Positions 7,470-14,895 of a DNA stretch of 64,000 bases are shown here, piece after piece. Source of the DNA: Dactylosporangium vinaceum (GTDB lineage: Bacteria; Actinomycetota; Actinomycetes; Mycobacteriales; Micromonosporaceae); the NCBI RefSeq assembly GCF_019904175.1, contig NZ_CP061913.1, forward strand, positions 6,448,001 to 6,512,000. The letters are read 5' to 3'. The notes beneath the pieces were generated by a model that saw nothing but the letters and a program-made list of their open reading frames with translations, ran no database searches and had not been told where the DNA came from. The position numbers were made by a program, and so were the translations under genes. Position 1 is the first letter of the stretch, and each line of letters starts with the position of its first letter.

Positions 7470-8798
7470 GTGCGGCGCGAGGCTTCCATCATGCATCTGG
7501 ACCTCGACGCCGCCTTCGCCAGCATCGAGCAGCGGGACAAGCCGTCGCTGCGCGGGCGGCCGGTCGTCGTCGGCGGCATCGCCGGGCGCGGGGTGGTGGC
7601 GACGGCGTCGTACGAGGCGCGGACCTACGGGGTACGCTCGGCCATGCCGATGGCGGAGGCGCGGCGGCGGCTGCCGGCCGGGGCGGCGTACCTCGTGCCC
7701 CGCTTCGAGGCCTACAAGCGGACCAGTCACGTGGTGATGGACCTGCTGCGCGAGGTGTCGCCGCTCGTCGAGCCGGTGTCGATCGACGAGGCGTTCGTGG
7801 ACCTCGCGGCGGGCGGGCACGACTGTGCGGTGCCGGCGGTGACCGAGCTCGCCCGCGGGATCAAGGCCCGGATCGCGGCCGCGACCGGCGGCGTCACCGG
7901 GTCGGTCGGGATCGGCTCCTCGAAGCTGGTCGCGAAGATCGCCTCGGACCTCGACAAGCCCGACGGCCTCACCGTCGTCGGGCCCGGCCGGGAGCTGGAC
8001 ACGCTGCACCCGCTGCCGGTCACGAAGCTGTGGGGCGTCGGGCCGGCGACCGCGGAGCGGCTGCGCCAGGCCGGCATCCGGACCATCGGCGACCTCGCCG
8101 CCCGGGAGCTCGTCGACCTGCTCGCCTGGTTCGGCCAGGCGCACGGCACCGGCCTGCACCGGCTGGCCCGGGCCGACGACGACCGGCCGGTCGTCCCCGA
8201 GCGCGACACCAAGTCGGTGTCGGCCGAGGAGACGTTCTCCACCGACGTCGCCGACCGCGCCGTCCTGGGCCGCGAGCTCGACCAGCTGGCCGACCGGGTC
8301 GCGACGCGCCTGCGCGCGGCCGGGCTGTCCGGGCGCACGGTCACGGTCAAGGCCCGCTACTTCGACTTCACGACGATCACCCGGTCGGCCACCCGCGAGC
8401 AGCCCACCGACGAGCCGCGCACGATCACCGAGGCGGCCCGCCGGCTGCTCGCCGACATCGACGTGACGAACGGGCTGCGGCTGCTGGGCGTCGGCGTGTC
8501 GGCGCTGTCGGAGTTCGCCCAGGACGGCCTTTTCCCCGTCATCGGTACCGCCGAGCCCGACCCGCCCCCGCCGAGCCGACCGGCCCCGGAGCAGGCCCCA
8601 CCGCCGCCGCCCGGCACCGACTGGCGCACCGGCCAGGACATTCGCCACGACGACCACGGCCCCGGCTGGGTCTGGGGGGCCGGCCTCGGCCGCGTCACCG
8701 TCCGGTTCGAGGGCCCGCTGACCCCGCCCGGCCCGGTCCGCACGTTCAAGGCCGACGACCCGGCGCTCCATCGGGCCGACCCGCCGAACTGGATCTGA
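7470..8798 (+). CDS. dinB: DNA polymerase IV (Y-family)
   Basis: Error-prone translesion polymerase, 442 residues. The catalytic elements are HLDLDAAFASIEQ (first metal Asp) near the start and SIDEAFVDL (second acidic pair) near residue 106; YEARTYGVRSAMPMAEA is the finger motif and KLWGVGPATAERLRQAGI the thumb HhH. After the little finger the protein has a Pro-rich linker and a C-terminal GPGWVWGAGLGRVTVRFEGP tail seen in actinomycete DinB proteins; no clear clamp-binding QxxLF is visible. GTG start 12 bp after phzF. The following radical SAM gene is also of the DNA-repair type. Confidence 0.93.
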   Translation: MRREASIMHLDLDAAFASIEQRDKPSLRGRPVVVGGIAGRGVVATASYEARTYGVRSAMPMAEARRRLPAGAAYLVPRFEAYKRTSHVVMDLLREVSPLVEPVSIDEAFVDLAAGGHDCAVPAVTELARGIKARIAAATGGVTGSVGIGSSKLVAKIASDLDKPDGLTVVGPGRELDTLHPLPVTKLWGVGPATAERLRQAGIRTIGDLAARELVDLLAWFGQAHGTGLHRLARADDDRPVVPERDTKSVSAEETFSTDVADRAVLGRELDQLADRVATRLRAAGLSGRTVTVKARYFDFTTITRSATREQPTDEPRTITEAARRLLADIDVTNGLRLLGVGVSALSEFAQDGLFPVIGTAEPDPPPPSRPAPEQAPPPPPGTDWRTGQDIRHDDHGPGWVWGAGLGRVTVRFEGPLTPPGPVRTFKADDPALHRADPPNWI

Positions 8799-8905
8799 CT
8801 GTACTGGATCTGACATACGTCGGTCGTTCACCGTGCCGCTTCGCCGCGGCCTGTCGCGGGGCCCGCGGCCGGGGCCCCGGGCGCCACGCTGCGTTACATT
8901 TGACT

Positions 8906-9958
8906 GTGCTCCTGGACATTCGCCGCATATATGTCGAACCGGCGGCCGCCGCGCTGCCCCGCGGGCAGGAGGTCCTGGCCCGGTTCCCGGACGCGCAGCG
9001 GGTCGAGGTGGACAGCCACCACCGGATCCCGGAGCTGTACGGCGACGAGACGAACGTGGCCCGCTGGGTGCGCATCAAGCAGGGCGCGCTCGTGCTCGGG
9101 GTCAAGAAGTCGCTGACCGCGCGGCCGAACGGGCGCTCGGCCGACTTCATCGCGCCGTCGGCGGCGAACGGGTGCGCGATGGCGTGCGCCTACTGCTACG
9201 TGCCGCGCCACAAGGGGTACAGCAATCCGATCACGGTCTTCGCGAACATCGACAAGATCGGGGGGTACCTCCGCCGCCACGCCGGCCGCCAGGGCCCGAA
9301 GCCGGAGCCGAACGAGTGCGACAGGCACCTGTGGGTGTACGACATCGGCGAGAACTCCGACTGCAGCCTCGACGCCCGGGTCAGCGACAACGTGCGCGAC
9401 CTGGTCGAGCTGTTCCGGGACCTGCCCAACGCGAAGGCGTCGTTCGCCACCAAGCACGTGAACCGCGACCTGCTCGACTGGGACCCGCAGGGCCACACCC
9501 GCATCCGCTTCTCCCTGATGCCGGCCGCCGACGCCAAGCTCCTCGACATCCGCACGACCCCTGTCGCCGAGCGCATCGCCGCGATCGACGACTTCGTCGC
9601 GGCCGGCTACGAGGTCCACGTGAACTTCAGCCCCGTCGTCGTGCGCGACGGCTGGCTGGCCGACTGGGCCGAGCTGCTCGACCAGCTCGACGCCGGCCTC
9701 GGCCCGGCGGCGAAGGCCCAGCTCGCGGCCGAGGTCATCTTCCTCACCCACAACCGCGACCTGCACGAGGTCAACCTGGGCTGGCACCCGAAGGCCGAGG
9801 AGCTGCTGTGGCGGCCCGACCTGCAGCAGGGCAAGCGCTCCGAGAACGGCTTCTGGAACGTGCGTTACCGCACCGGCGCGAAGGGCGGTTACGTGGCGGC
9901 CCTGCGCGACCTCATCGCCGAGCACACCCCCTACTGCCACATCCGCTACGCCTTCTGA
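8906..9958 (+). CDS. Spore photoproduct lyase-like radical SAM protein
   Basis: 350 residues of the spore photoproduct lyase family. The radical-SAM cluster motif is CAMACAYCY (Cys about 90, 94 and 97, C-x3-C-x2-C), preceded by SADFIAPSAANG and followed by a TIM-barrel-like domain with ENSDCS, KASFATKHVN and VHVNFSPVV. True spore photoproduct lyase repairs the spore thymine dimer by hydrogen abstraction; this actinomycete branch lacks direct proof of that reaction. GTG at 8906 is chosen because the preceding stretch is not protein-like. The neighbour dinB supports a UV or dormancy DNA-repair role. Confidence 0.8.
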   Translation: MLLDIRRIYVEPAAAALPRGQEVLARFPDAQRVEVDSHHRIPELYGDETNVARWVRIKQGALVLGVKKSLTARPNGRSADFIAPSAANGCAMACAYCYVPRHKGYSNPITVFANIDKIGGYLRRHAGRQGPKPEPNECDRHLWVYDIGENSDCSLDARVSDNVRDLVELFRDLPNAKASFATKHVNRDLLDWDPQGHTRIRFSLMPAADAKLLDIRTTPVAERIAAIDDFVAAGYEVHVNFSPVVVRDGWLADWAELLDQLDAGLGPAAKAQLAAEVIFLTHNRDLHEVNLGWHPKAEELLWRPDLQQGKRSENGFWNVRYRTGAKGGYVAALRDLIAEHTPYCHIRYAF

Positions 9959-10074
9959 GCGCGCGCGGTCCCGTCGGGCCGTCGTCGCCTCGATGGTGGC
10001 CATCCCGGGCAGTACGGCCGCCACGACGGCGATCCTCGGCAACTGAGCGTCACGAGACCTCCACATTTGCCGCC

Positions 10075-10103
10075 TTGAATCCGGTTCGGGTTGCCCATAG
10101 CCT
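10075..10103 (+). promoter_or_regulatory. Likely promoter of the serine hydrolase gene
   Basis: TTGAAT (10075..10080), a 17-bp spacer and TAGCCT (10098..10103) fit a housekeeping sigma promoter about 57 bp ahead of the chosen ATG. The rest of the 201-bp gap after the radical SAM gene shows nothing else recognisable. Confidence 0.4.
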
Positions 10104-10159
10104 CCCTGAGTGAGCTTGCCCGGTTCGTCGGGCTTGCCGGGAGTCCACGGGGAGGGCAC

Positions 10160-11173
10160 ATGGGCACAGGTATGAGCCGCCGGGCCGCGCTGGCGGCCGG
10201 TGCGGGAGCGACAGCGGCGCTCGTCGCCGGCGGGACGGCCGGGGCGGCGCCGGTCAAGGACGAGTTCGCGGGCGTGTCGCCGGAGGAGAAGATCCGGCGG
10301 GTCTACGGCCGCCAGAAGGCCAAGGCCGGCGGCGTCTGGTACTCGAACGTGAAGCGCGTCGACGCGGCGGGCACGCTGCAGCACGTCCTCGAGGACGATG
10401 CCGACCACGTGGTGCACGGCTACAGCGTGCAGAAGCTGGCCGTCGCGACGGCTGTCATGGACAAGATCGACCGGGGCCAGCTGAGCCTCGGGCAGAAGCT
10501 GGACCTGCAGGCCGACATCATCCTCGGCGGCACCGGCATCTACTTCCTGCACACCGTCTGGGGCGACGACATCACGGTCGCCAACTTCCTCACCGCGATG
10601 CTGCTCGTCTCGGACAACACCGCGGTGCGCATGTGCGGGCGGGTGGTGCCGGCCCTGGAGATCAACGACATCCTGGCCGCCAAGGGCTTCGTCCACACCC
10701 GGGTCGAGCCGGTGGCCAACCCGAACCGGTTCTACCTCGGCACCACCACGCCGCACGAGATCACCGACCTGCTGACCCGCCTGGCCAACAAGACGCTGCT
10801 GTCGGCGAACTCGTGCACGTTCCTGCTGAGCATCCTGCGCTGGATCAACGGCTACCACGACGGCATCCGGCGCAACATGTCCTCGGAGGAGCGCAGCCGG
10901 GTCGCCACCAAGTACGGCGCCGACTTCAACGACCTCGGCGCGGCCCGGCACGAGGCCGGCATCATGTTCGGCAGCGACGGCTCGCCGGCCCTGGTCTACG
11001 GCTTCTTCGCGGAGGGCCTGGGCGACCTGGACAACTACGGCGCCACGCACCCGGCGGTGGAGGCGCACTCGGTCCTCGGCCGCACCATGTTCGACACCAT
11101 CAAGGACACGACGGTGCCGGGCGCCCGGGCGAAGACCGTCGTGCCCCAGTTCCAGCCGGTCGACGGCGGCTGA
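10160..11173 (+). CDS. Secreted class A beta-lactamase-like serine hydrolase
   Basis: 337 residues. The start at 10160 exposes a twin-arginine-like leader: SRR followed by an Ala/Gly-rich hydrophobic run ending TAGAAP, so export by Tat is likely. The mature protein has SVQK (Ser about 89, SxxK), SDN (about 151) and ATKYG late in the chain, corresponding to the SxxK, SDN and KTG elements of class A serine beta-lactamases. The GHMGTGM region ahead offers other starts. Many such proteins are not antibiotic-degrading; function as a beta-lactamase or a DD-peptidase-like enzyme is unproven. It has its own promoter. Confidence 0.8.
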   Translation: MGTGMSRRAALAAGAGATAALVAGGTAGAAPVKDEFAGVSPEEKIRRVYGRQKAKAGGVWYSNVKRVDAAGTLQHVLEDDADHVVHGYSVQKLAVATAVMDKIDRGQLSLGQKLDLQADIILGGTGIYFLHTVWGDDITVANFLTAMLLVSDNTAVRMCGRVVPALEINDILAAKGFVHTRVEPVANPNRFYLGTTTPHEITDLLTRLANKTLLSANSCTFLLSILRWINGYHDGIRRNMSSEERSRVATKYGADFNDLGAARHEAGIMFGSDGSPALVYGFFAEGLGDLDNYGATHPAVEAHSVLGRTMFDTIKDTTVPGARAKTVVPQFQPVDGG

Positions 11174-11247
11174 GCACCGGCTGAGCCCGGGCCGCGCGGG
11201 GGGTGCACCTCGCCCGCCGCCGCGGCCCGGGCCGGCCCCGCGGCGCG

Positions 11248-12015
11248 TCATCCGCCGAGCGGTTTGCCGCACAGCAATGAGAACGCATTGGGCAGACGGC
11301 CGCGGAACGCGGCGGCGTCGAGGCCGTCGAACCGCCAGAACGGCTCGGCGTGCTCGGCCAGGTGCCGCACCGCGAGCCCGGCCGCGATCGTGGCGTTGAC
11401 GATCTCGCCGAGCGTCCACAGCCACTGCACCGCGCCCGCGCCCGTTTAGGTGTCGCTGACATACCGGCGGGCGAAGTACGAGCGGTCGGCGCGGACCCGG
11501 GGCTCGTCGAGATCCCACGTCCACAGTGGATGGGCCGGGTGCTCCTCGTAGACGACGAGGTGCCCGCCCGGGCGCAGCAGGCGAGCGGCGTCCCGGGCCC
11601 ACGCGCCGATGTCCGGCTGCCAGATCAACGCGCCTTTGCCGGTGTACACCACGTCGGCGCACGCGTCCGCCAGCGGCGCCCCCGGCAGCAGCGCCACGAC
11701 GTAGGAGCAGGCGGCGCCGAGCTCGACGGCCCGCCGCCGCGCCGCACCGGCCGCGGTCGCGCTGTAGTCGACGCCCACCACCCGCCGCGCGCCGCCCCGC
11801 ACCAGGGCGATGTCGTCGAGACCGTGCCCGCTCTGCAGATGTACCACCTCCGGCCCCTCGGCCAGCAGCGGCGCGAGCAGGTCCGCCTCGGCCGCGAACA
11901 GCGACGAGCCGGACCGGGCCTGCGCCAGCAGCTCGTCGTGTTCGCGTACGTGCTTCTCGGAGGCCAGCTCCCAGATCTCACGGTTGTGCCGCGTCACCGG
12001 ATCCACGCCGGTCAT
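11248..12015 (-). pseudogene. SAM-dependent methyltransferase split by an in-frame stop
   Basis: Read as one frame this is a 255-codon class I methyltransferase: NREIWELASEKHVREHDEL, the SAM-binding VVHLQSGHGLDDIALV and VVGVDYSATA, then LRPGGHLVVYEEHP and, at the end, WTLGEIVNATIAAGL with FWRFDG and LPNAFSLL. A TAA at 11446..11448 interrupts it between SYFARRYVSDT and TGAGAVQWLW; both halves are in the same frame and both belong to the family. A single base change from TAC (Tyr) would explain it. The first 189 residues would still hold the SAM site, but the substrate-side C-terminus is lost. The gene overlaps the stop of the truncated AraC gene by ATGA. Confidence 0.8.
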
Positions 12016-12388
12016 TGTCCGGGGCGGCGGCGGAAGGTGCGACGGTATTCGCCGGGCGTCACGCCGAGCGCCCGGTCGAAGTGGCGGCGCAGGGTGGTCG
12101 CGGTGCCCGGGCCGCTGGCGGCAGCGATCGCGTCGAGGCCGTCGTCGGTGTGCTCTAGTAGCTCCTGGGCGCGGCGGATGCGCTGGTTCAGCAGCCACTG
12201 CGGCGGCGTCGTCCCCGTCGCCGAGCGGAACCGCCGGGCCAGGTGGCGGCCGCTGACGTTGGCCCGGCGGGCCAGGTCCTCGACCGTCAGCGGCTCGTCC
12301 AGCCGCCGCACCGCCCAGGCGAGCAGCTCGGCGAGCGGGCGGTCACCGGCGGGCGGGACCGGCGTGGTGACGAACTGCGCCTGCCCGC
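12012..12388 (-). pseudogene. AraC/GlxA-type regulator, C-terminal half only
   Basis: The open frame encodes the GlxA/FtrA-type tail: GQAQFVTTPVP at the linker, LAELLAWAVRRLDEPLTVED and ARRANVSGRHLARRFRSATG (first HTH), then RIRRAQELLEHTDDGLDAIA and the second HTH ending GVTPGEYRRTFRRRPGQ. The N-terminal DJ-1/PfpI-like sensor domain (about 190 residues in the family) is missing: homology stops at about 12388, where the tail of another gene begins in the opposite direction. A GTG at 12311 could still start a 99-residue DNA-binding protein. The stop overlaps the methyltransferase start. Confidence 0.75.
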
Positions 12389-12541
12389 ATCCACGCAGTC
12401 ACCGCACCGCTCGCCGCCGAGGCGGTGTGCCGCATCCTCACCGGCCGGGCCCGCACCACCGGCGTCGCCTCGGCGGGCGCGATGTTCGACGCCGCCGACT
12501 TCCTCACCGCACTCGCCCCGGCCGTCGCGATCAGCGGCTGA
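12389..12541 (+). pseudogene. C-terminal remnant of a saccharopine-dehydrogenase-like reductase
   Basis: About 50 codons on the plus strand read IHAVTAPLAAEAVCRIL then GRARTTGVASAGAMFDAADF and end at TGA 12539..12541. I recognise this as the tail of NAD(P)-binding saccharopine-dehydrogenase/enoyl-reductase-like proteins; that match is from memory and should be searched. No start codon or N-terminal Rossmann domain precedes it: the frame closes at a TGA at 12368..12370. It abuts the truncated AraC frame almost exactly. Confidence 0.55.
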
Positions 12542-12559
12542 CGGCCGGCCACTGCGCGC

Positions 12560-12595
12560 GTGCGTCGATAAAGACGCGTGTGTCGATAAAGAGTG
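12560..12595. repeat. Two 18-bp tandem repeats
   Basis: GTGCGTCGATAAAGACGC (12560..12577) is followed directly by GTGTGTCGATAAAGAGTG (12578..12595), sharing the 11-bp core GTCGATAAAGA. They lie in the 225-bp gap ahead of the GNAT gene, which also holds a possible 18-codon peptide (12600..12656) and a GAGCACC/GGTGCTC hairpin (12655..12688). They could be operator repeats for the downstream pair, but that is a guess. Confidence 0.5.
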
Positions 12596-12766
12596 GACCA
12601 TGGCCGGGCGGGGCGGTATCGTCTGGGACGGCTGTGGCCGGACCTTGAGGGGGTGAGCACCGTGAACATTGCAGTGAAGTGGGTGCTCCCCATATCCGTC
12701 ACGGTCGGGCGACTGCGGTAGGTGCCGCCCGGGAGCGTCAGCACGACCTCCCGAAAGGTGACACCG

Positions 12767-13495
12767 ATGCATACTCCAGTCATCACCCGCGTCGCCGAGT
12801 GGCAGTGGCATGCCCTCGACGACGACCTCGTCATCGGCCGCGGCGGCGCCTCAGCGCGACCCGACGGCCGGCTCTTCCTCAGCATCGACACGTGGCACGA
12901 CGAGGTGTTCGAGCACCTCGCCACGACCATGCTGGCCGCGCTGCCCCGACCCCTGTTCACCGTCGTCGACGAGGCCGACCGTGACCTGCGCACCCGCTGG
13001 GTGCAGGCCGGCCTGACCACCCGCCGCCGGGAATGGGAGTACGTCCTGGCGGGCGGCGGGCCCGGGCGGGTACAACCGCCGGAGGTCCTGGCTCTGGGAA
13101 CTGCGGCGCCGGAGCCGTTGCGGCGCCTGGACGGCGTGATCCGAGCCGAGATCGAGGACTCGATCGGCTGGGATCAGATGCCGGCGGCGGTACTGTCGCG
13201 GCCCCTGGACCCGGCCGACTACGTCGTCGCCACCGACGGTCCGGGCACCTATGTCGGGCTGGCCCGCCTGGCCCGGCTGCCGCGGTGCACCCGGATCGGT
13301 CTGCTCGCCGTGCGGCAGTCCCACCGCCGCCGCGGCATCGGCCTGGCCCTGCTGGGCGAGATCGGCCGGGCCGGCCACGACCGCGGTGTGCCGACGGTCG
13401 CCGAGGTGCACGAGGACAACACCGCGGCGATCGCCCTGTTCGAGGCGGCCGGCGCGGTGCGGCAGAACAGCAACCTCGAGCTGGTGATCCGCTGA
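12767..13495 (+). CDS. GNAT N-acetyltransferase
   Basis: 242 residues. The C-terminal half is a GNAT domain: TYVGLARLARLPRCTRIGLL leads into the acetyl-CoA loop RQSHRRRGIGLALL (Q/R-x-x-G-x-G/A motif) and then VPTVAEVHEDNTAAIALFEA. The N-terminal half is not recognised, though RPLFTVVDEADRDLRTRWVQAGL resembles a second, degenerate GNAT repeat. ATG at 12767 has a GAAAGGTG ribosome site. Its TGA overlaps the ATG of an IF-1-like gene by one base. The acceptor is unknown; a ribosomal or translation-factor target is suggested only by the neighbour. Confidence 0.82.
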   Translation: MHTPVITRVAEWQWHALDDDLVIGRGGASARPDGRLFLSIDTWHDEVFEHLATTMLAALPRPLFTVVDEADRDLRTRWVQAGLTTRRREWEYVLAGGGPGRVQPPEVLALGTAAPEPLRRLDGVIRAEIEDSIGWDQMPAAVLSRPLDPADYVVATDGPGTYVGLARLARLPRCTRIGLLAVRQSHRRRGIGLALLGEIGRAGHDRGVPTVAEVHEDNTAAIALFEAAGAVRQNSNLELVIR

Positions 13496-13719
13496 TGCCC
13501 CGCGCGACAGGCGGTATCCAGCTGGAGGGCCTCGTGGTGGAGTGCCTGCGCGACGCCAAGTTTCGCGTCGAGTTCCCGAACGGCCACGTCGTCCTCGCCC
13601 ACATCAGCGGGAAGATCCGCAAGCACTACATCAAGATCATGCCCTTCGACCGCGTGCTGGTGGAGCTCAGCGAGTATGACCTGAGCCGCGGCCGCATCCT
13701 GTTCCGCTACCGCAACTGA
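13495..13719 (+). CDS. Translation initiation factor IF-1 paralogue
   Basis: 74 residues forming a single S1/OB domain typical of IF-1: FRVEFPNGHVVLAHISGKIR followed by HYIKIMPFDRVLVELSEYDL and SRGRILFRYRN. It differs from the usual actinomycete housekeeping IF-1 at the N-terminus (MPRATGGIQLEG rather than MAKKDGAIEIEG) and in PFDRV, and it is not next to the rpmJ-rpsM-rpsK ribosomal genes where infA normally sits. It is therefore probably a second IF-1, co-translated with the GNAT gene through a one-base TGATG overlap. IF-1 binds the 30S A site during initiation. Confidence 0.88.
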   Translation: MPRATGGIQLEGLVVECLRDAKFRVEFPNGHVVLAHISGKIRKHYIKIMPFDRVLVELSEYDLSRGRILFRYRN

Positions 13720-13729
13720 CCGTCGACCC

Positions 13730-13762
13730 CGCCGCCGTGCCCCGTCACCCGGGGCGCGGCGG
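13730..13762. terminator. GC-rich hairpin between convergent genes
   Basis: CGCCGCCGTGCCCCG (13730..13744) pairs, with a small bulge, with CGGGGCGCGGCGG (13750..13762) across a 5-base loop. It lies just after the IF-1 stop and before the convergent AraC gene stop, so it could end transcription from either side. No T-run. Confidence 0.5.
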
Positions 13763-13830
13763 TGGGCCGCTGCGGCCTTGCCGGCACGGCGTGCACCCGA
13801 GCTACCCGCCCGGGTGGCGACGGAGTCGGC

Positions 13831-14790
13831 TCAGGTGCGCAGGGTCCGGCTCGGCGGGCGGCCGTAGGCGCGGCGGTAGACGGTGGCGAAGTTGCCGGCC
13901 TTCGCGAAGCCCCAGCGGCCGGCGATGGCGGCCACCGTGGCGCCAGTCGTCGGGTCGGCGGCCTGCAGGTCGCGGTGGGCGCGCTCCAGGCGGGTCCGGC
14001 GCAGGTAGGCCATCGGGGTGGTGTCGTGGTGGCGGGCGAAGCCCTGCTGCAGGGCGCGCGGGGTGATGCCGGCCGCGGCCGCGATGTCGGAGACGGTGAT
14101 CGGGTCGCCGGCGTGGTCCTCCATGAAGGACACGGCGCGGCGCAGGGCGGCCGGGTGCAGCGGGCTGGTGGGGGCGCTGTGGTGGGTGGTCATGGTGGTG
14201 TTCGGGAAGACGGCCAGCAGCGCCGTGGCGGCGGTGTCGGCGACCTGCTCGGCCACGAGCGGGGGCAATACCTGCGTGTCGCGGTCCATCAGGGTGCGGT
14301 GGACGTAGGCCAGGACGTGGGTCCAGTAGCGGCGCAGGGCCGGCGAGACGGGGGTCGGCGACTCGAAACGCAGGTCGCAGGCGTCGATGTCGGTGTGCAC
14401 GGCGGCGGCCGCGGCGACCCGGGCCAGGGGCAGGCACAGGACGGCGACGTCGAAGTCGGCCAGGGTGGCGTGGCTGTCCGCGCCGAGGAGGTGCAGGAAG
14501 CCGTCGCCGGGGCGCTGGCGGACCTCCTCGCGGCCGGTGCGCAGGGTCATCTCGCCGCGCAGGAGCTGCTGGGCGCAGATGTAGTCGAACGGGTCGCCGT
14601 CGGTCACGAACCGGAACGAGTTGCGCAGCCGGTCGACGCGCAGCGGGCCGGCGGTGGCGGAGGTGAGGGCCAGCTCCGGCGGGGACTGGCGGGCCGTGAA
14701 CCGCGAACGGTGCCCGACGTACATCTTCTCGATGACGTGCGTGGCCTCGTCGGCGTCCCGCGTGCTCATCGCCATGCGCTCCACCCGCAT
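13831..14790 (-). CDS. AraC family transcriptional regulator
   Basis: 319 residues. The N-terminal two thirds is an AraC-binding-like ligand domain (FRFVTDGDPFDYICAQQLL, then RPGDGFLHLLGADSHATLAD), and the C-terminal about 100 residues carry two HTH motifs: DPITVSDIAAAAGITPRALQ and GATVAAIAGRWGFAKAGNFA, ending YRRAYGRPPSRTLRT. This layout is that of the AraC_binding_2/HTH_18 group. An internal ATG seven codons in (MSTRDADEA) is an equally possible start. No obvious target; poxB-like gene upstream is on the same strand 105 bp away. Confidence 0.87.
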   Translation of the reverse strand: MRVERMAMSTRDADEATHVIEKMYVGHRSRFTARQSPPELALTSATAGPLRVDRLRNSFRFVTDGDPFDYICAQQLLRGEMTLRTGREEVRQRPGDGFLHLLGADSHATLADFDVAVLCLPLARVAAAAAVHTDIDACDLRFESPTPVSPALRRYWTHVLAYVHRTLMDRDTQVLPPLVAEQVADTAATALLAVFPNTTMTTHHSAPTSPLHPAALRRAVSFMEDHAGDPITVSDIAAAAGITPRALQQGFARHHDTTPMAYLRRTRLERAHRDLQAADPTTGATVAAIAGRWGFAKAGNFATVYRRAYGRPPSRTLRT

Positions 14791-14895
14791 TCCGGCACGG
14801 TACCGCGACCGGCGGGGCCGCCGCCCGGACTTGCGGCGATTGCCGACGGTGCGACCGGCGCCCCCGCTCGGCGAGCGTGGACGCCGGCTGCCCGC

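Noticed and set aside
9995..10048. 17-codon frame (MVAIPGSTAATTAILGN) after the SPL-like gene
   Set aside because: No ribosome site and no match that I know; probably chance, though a lost gene tail cannot be excluded.
12600..12688. Possible 18-residue leader peptide followed by a GAGCACC/GGTGCTC hairpin ahead of the GNAT gene, as an attenuator
   Set aside because: Only one Trp and no regulatory codon run; the hairpin is short with a 20-base loop and is 80 bp from the GNAT start. Not enough to call.
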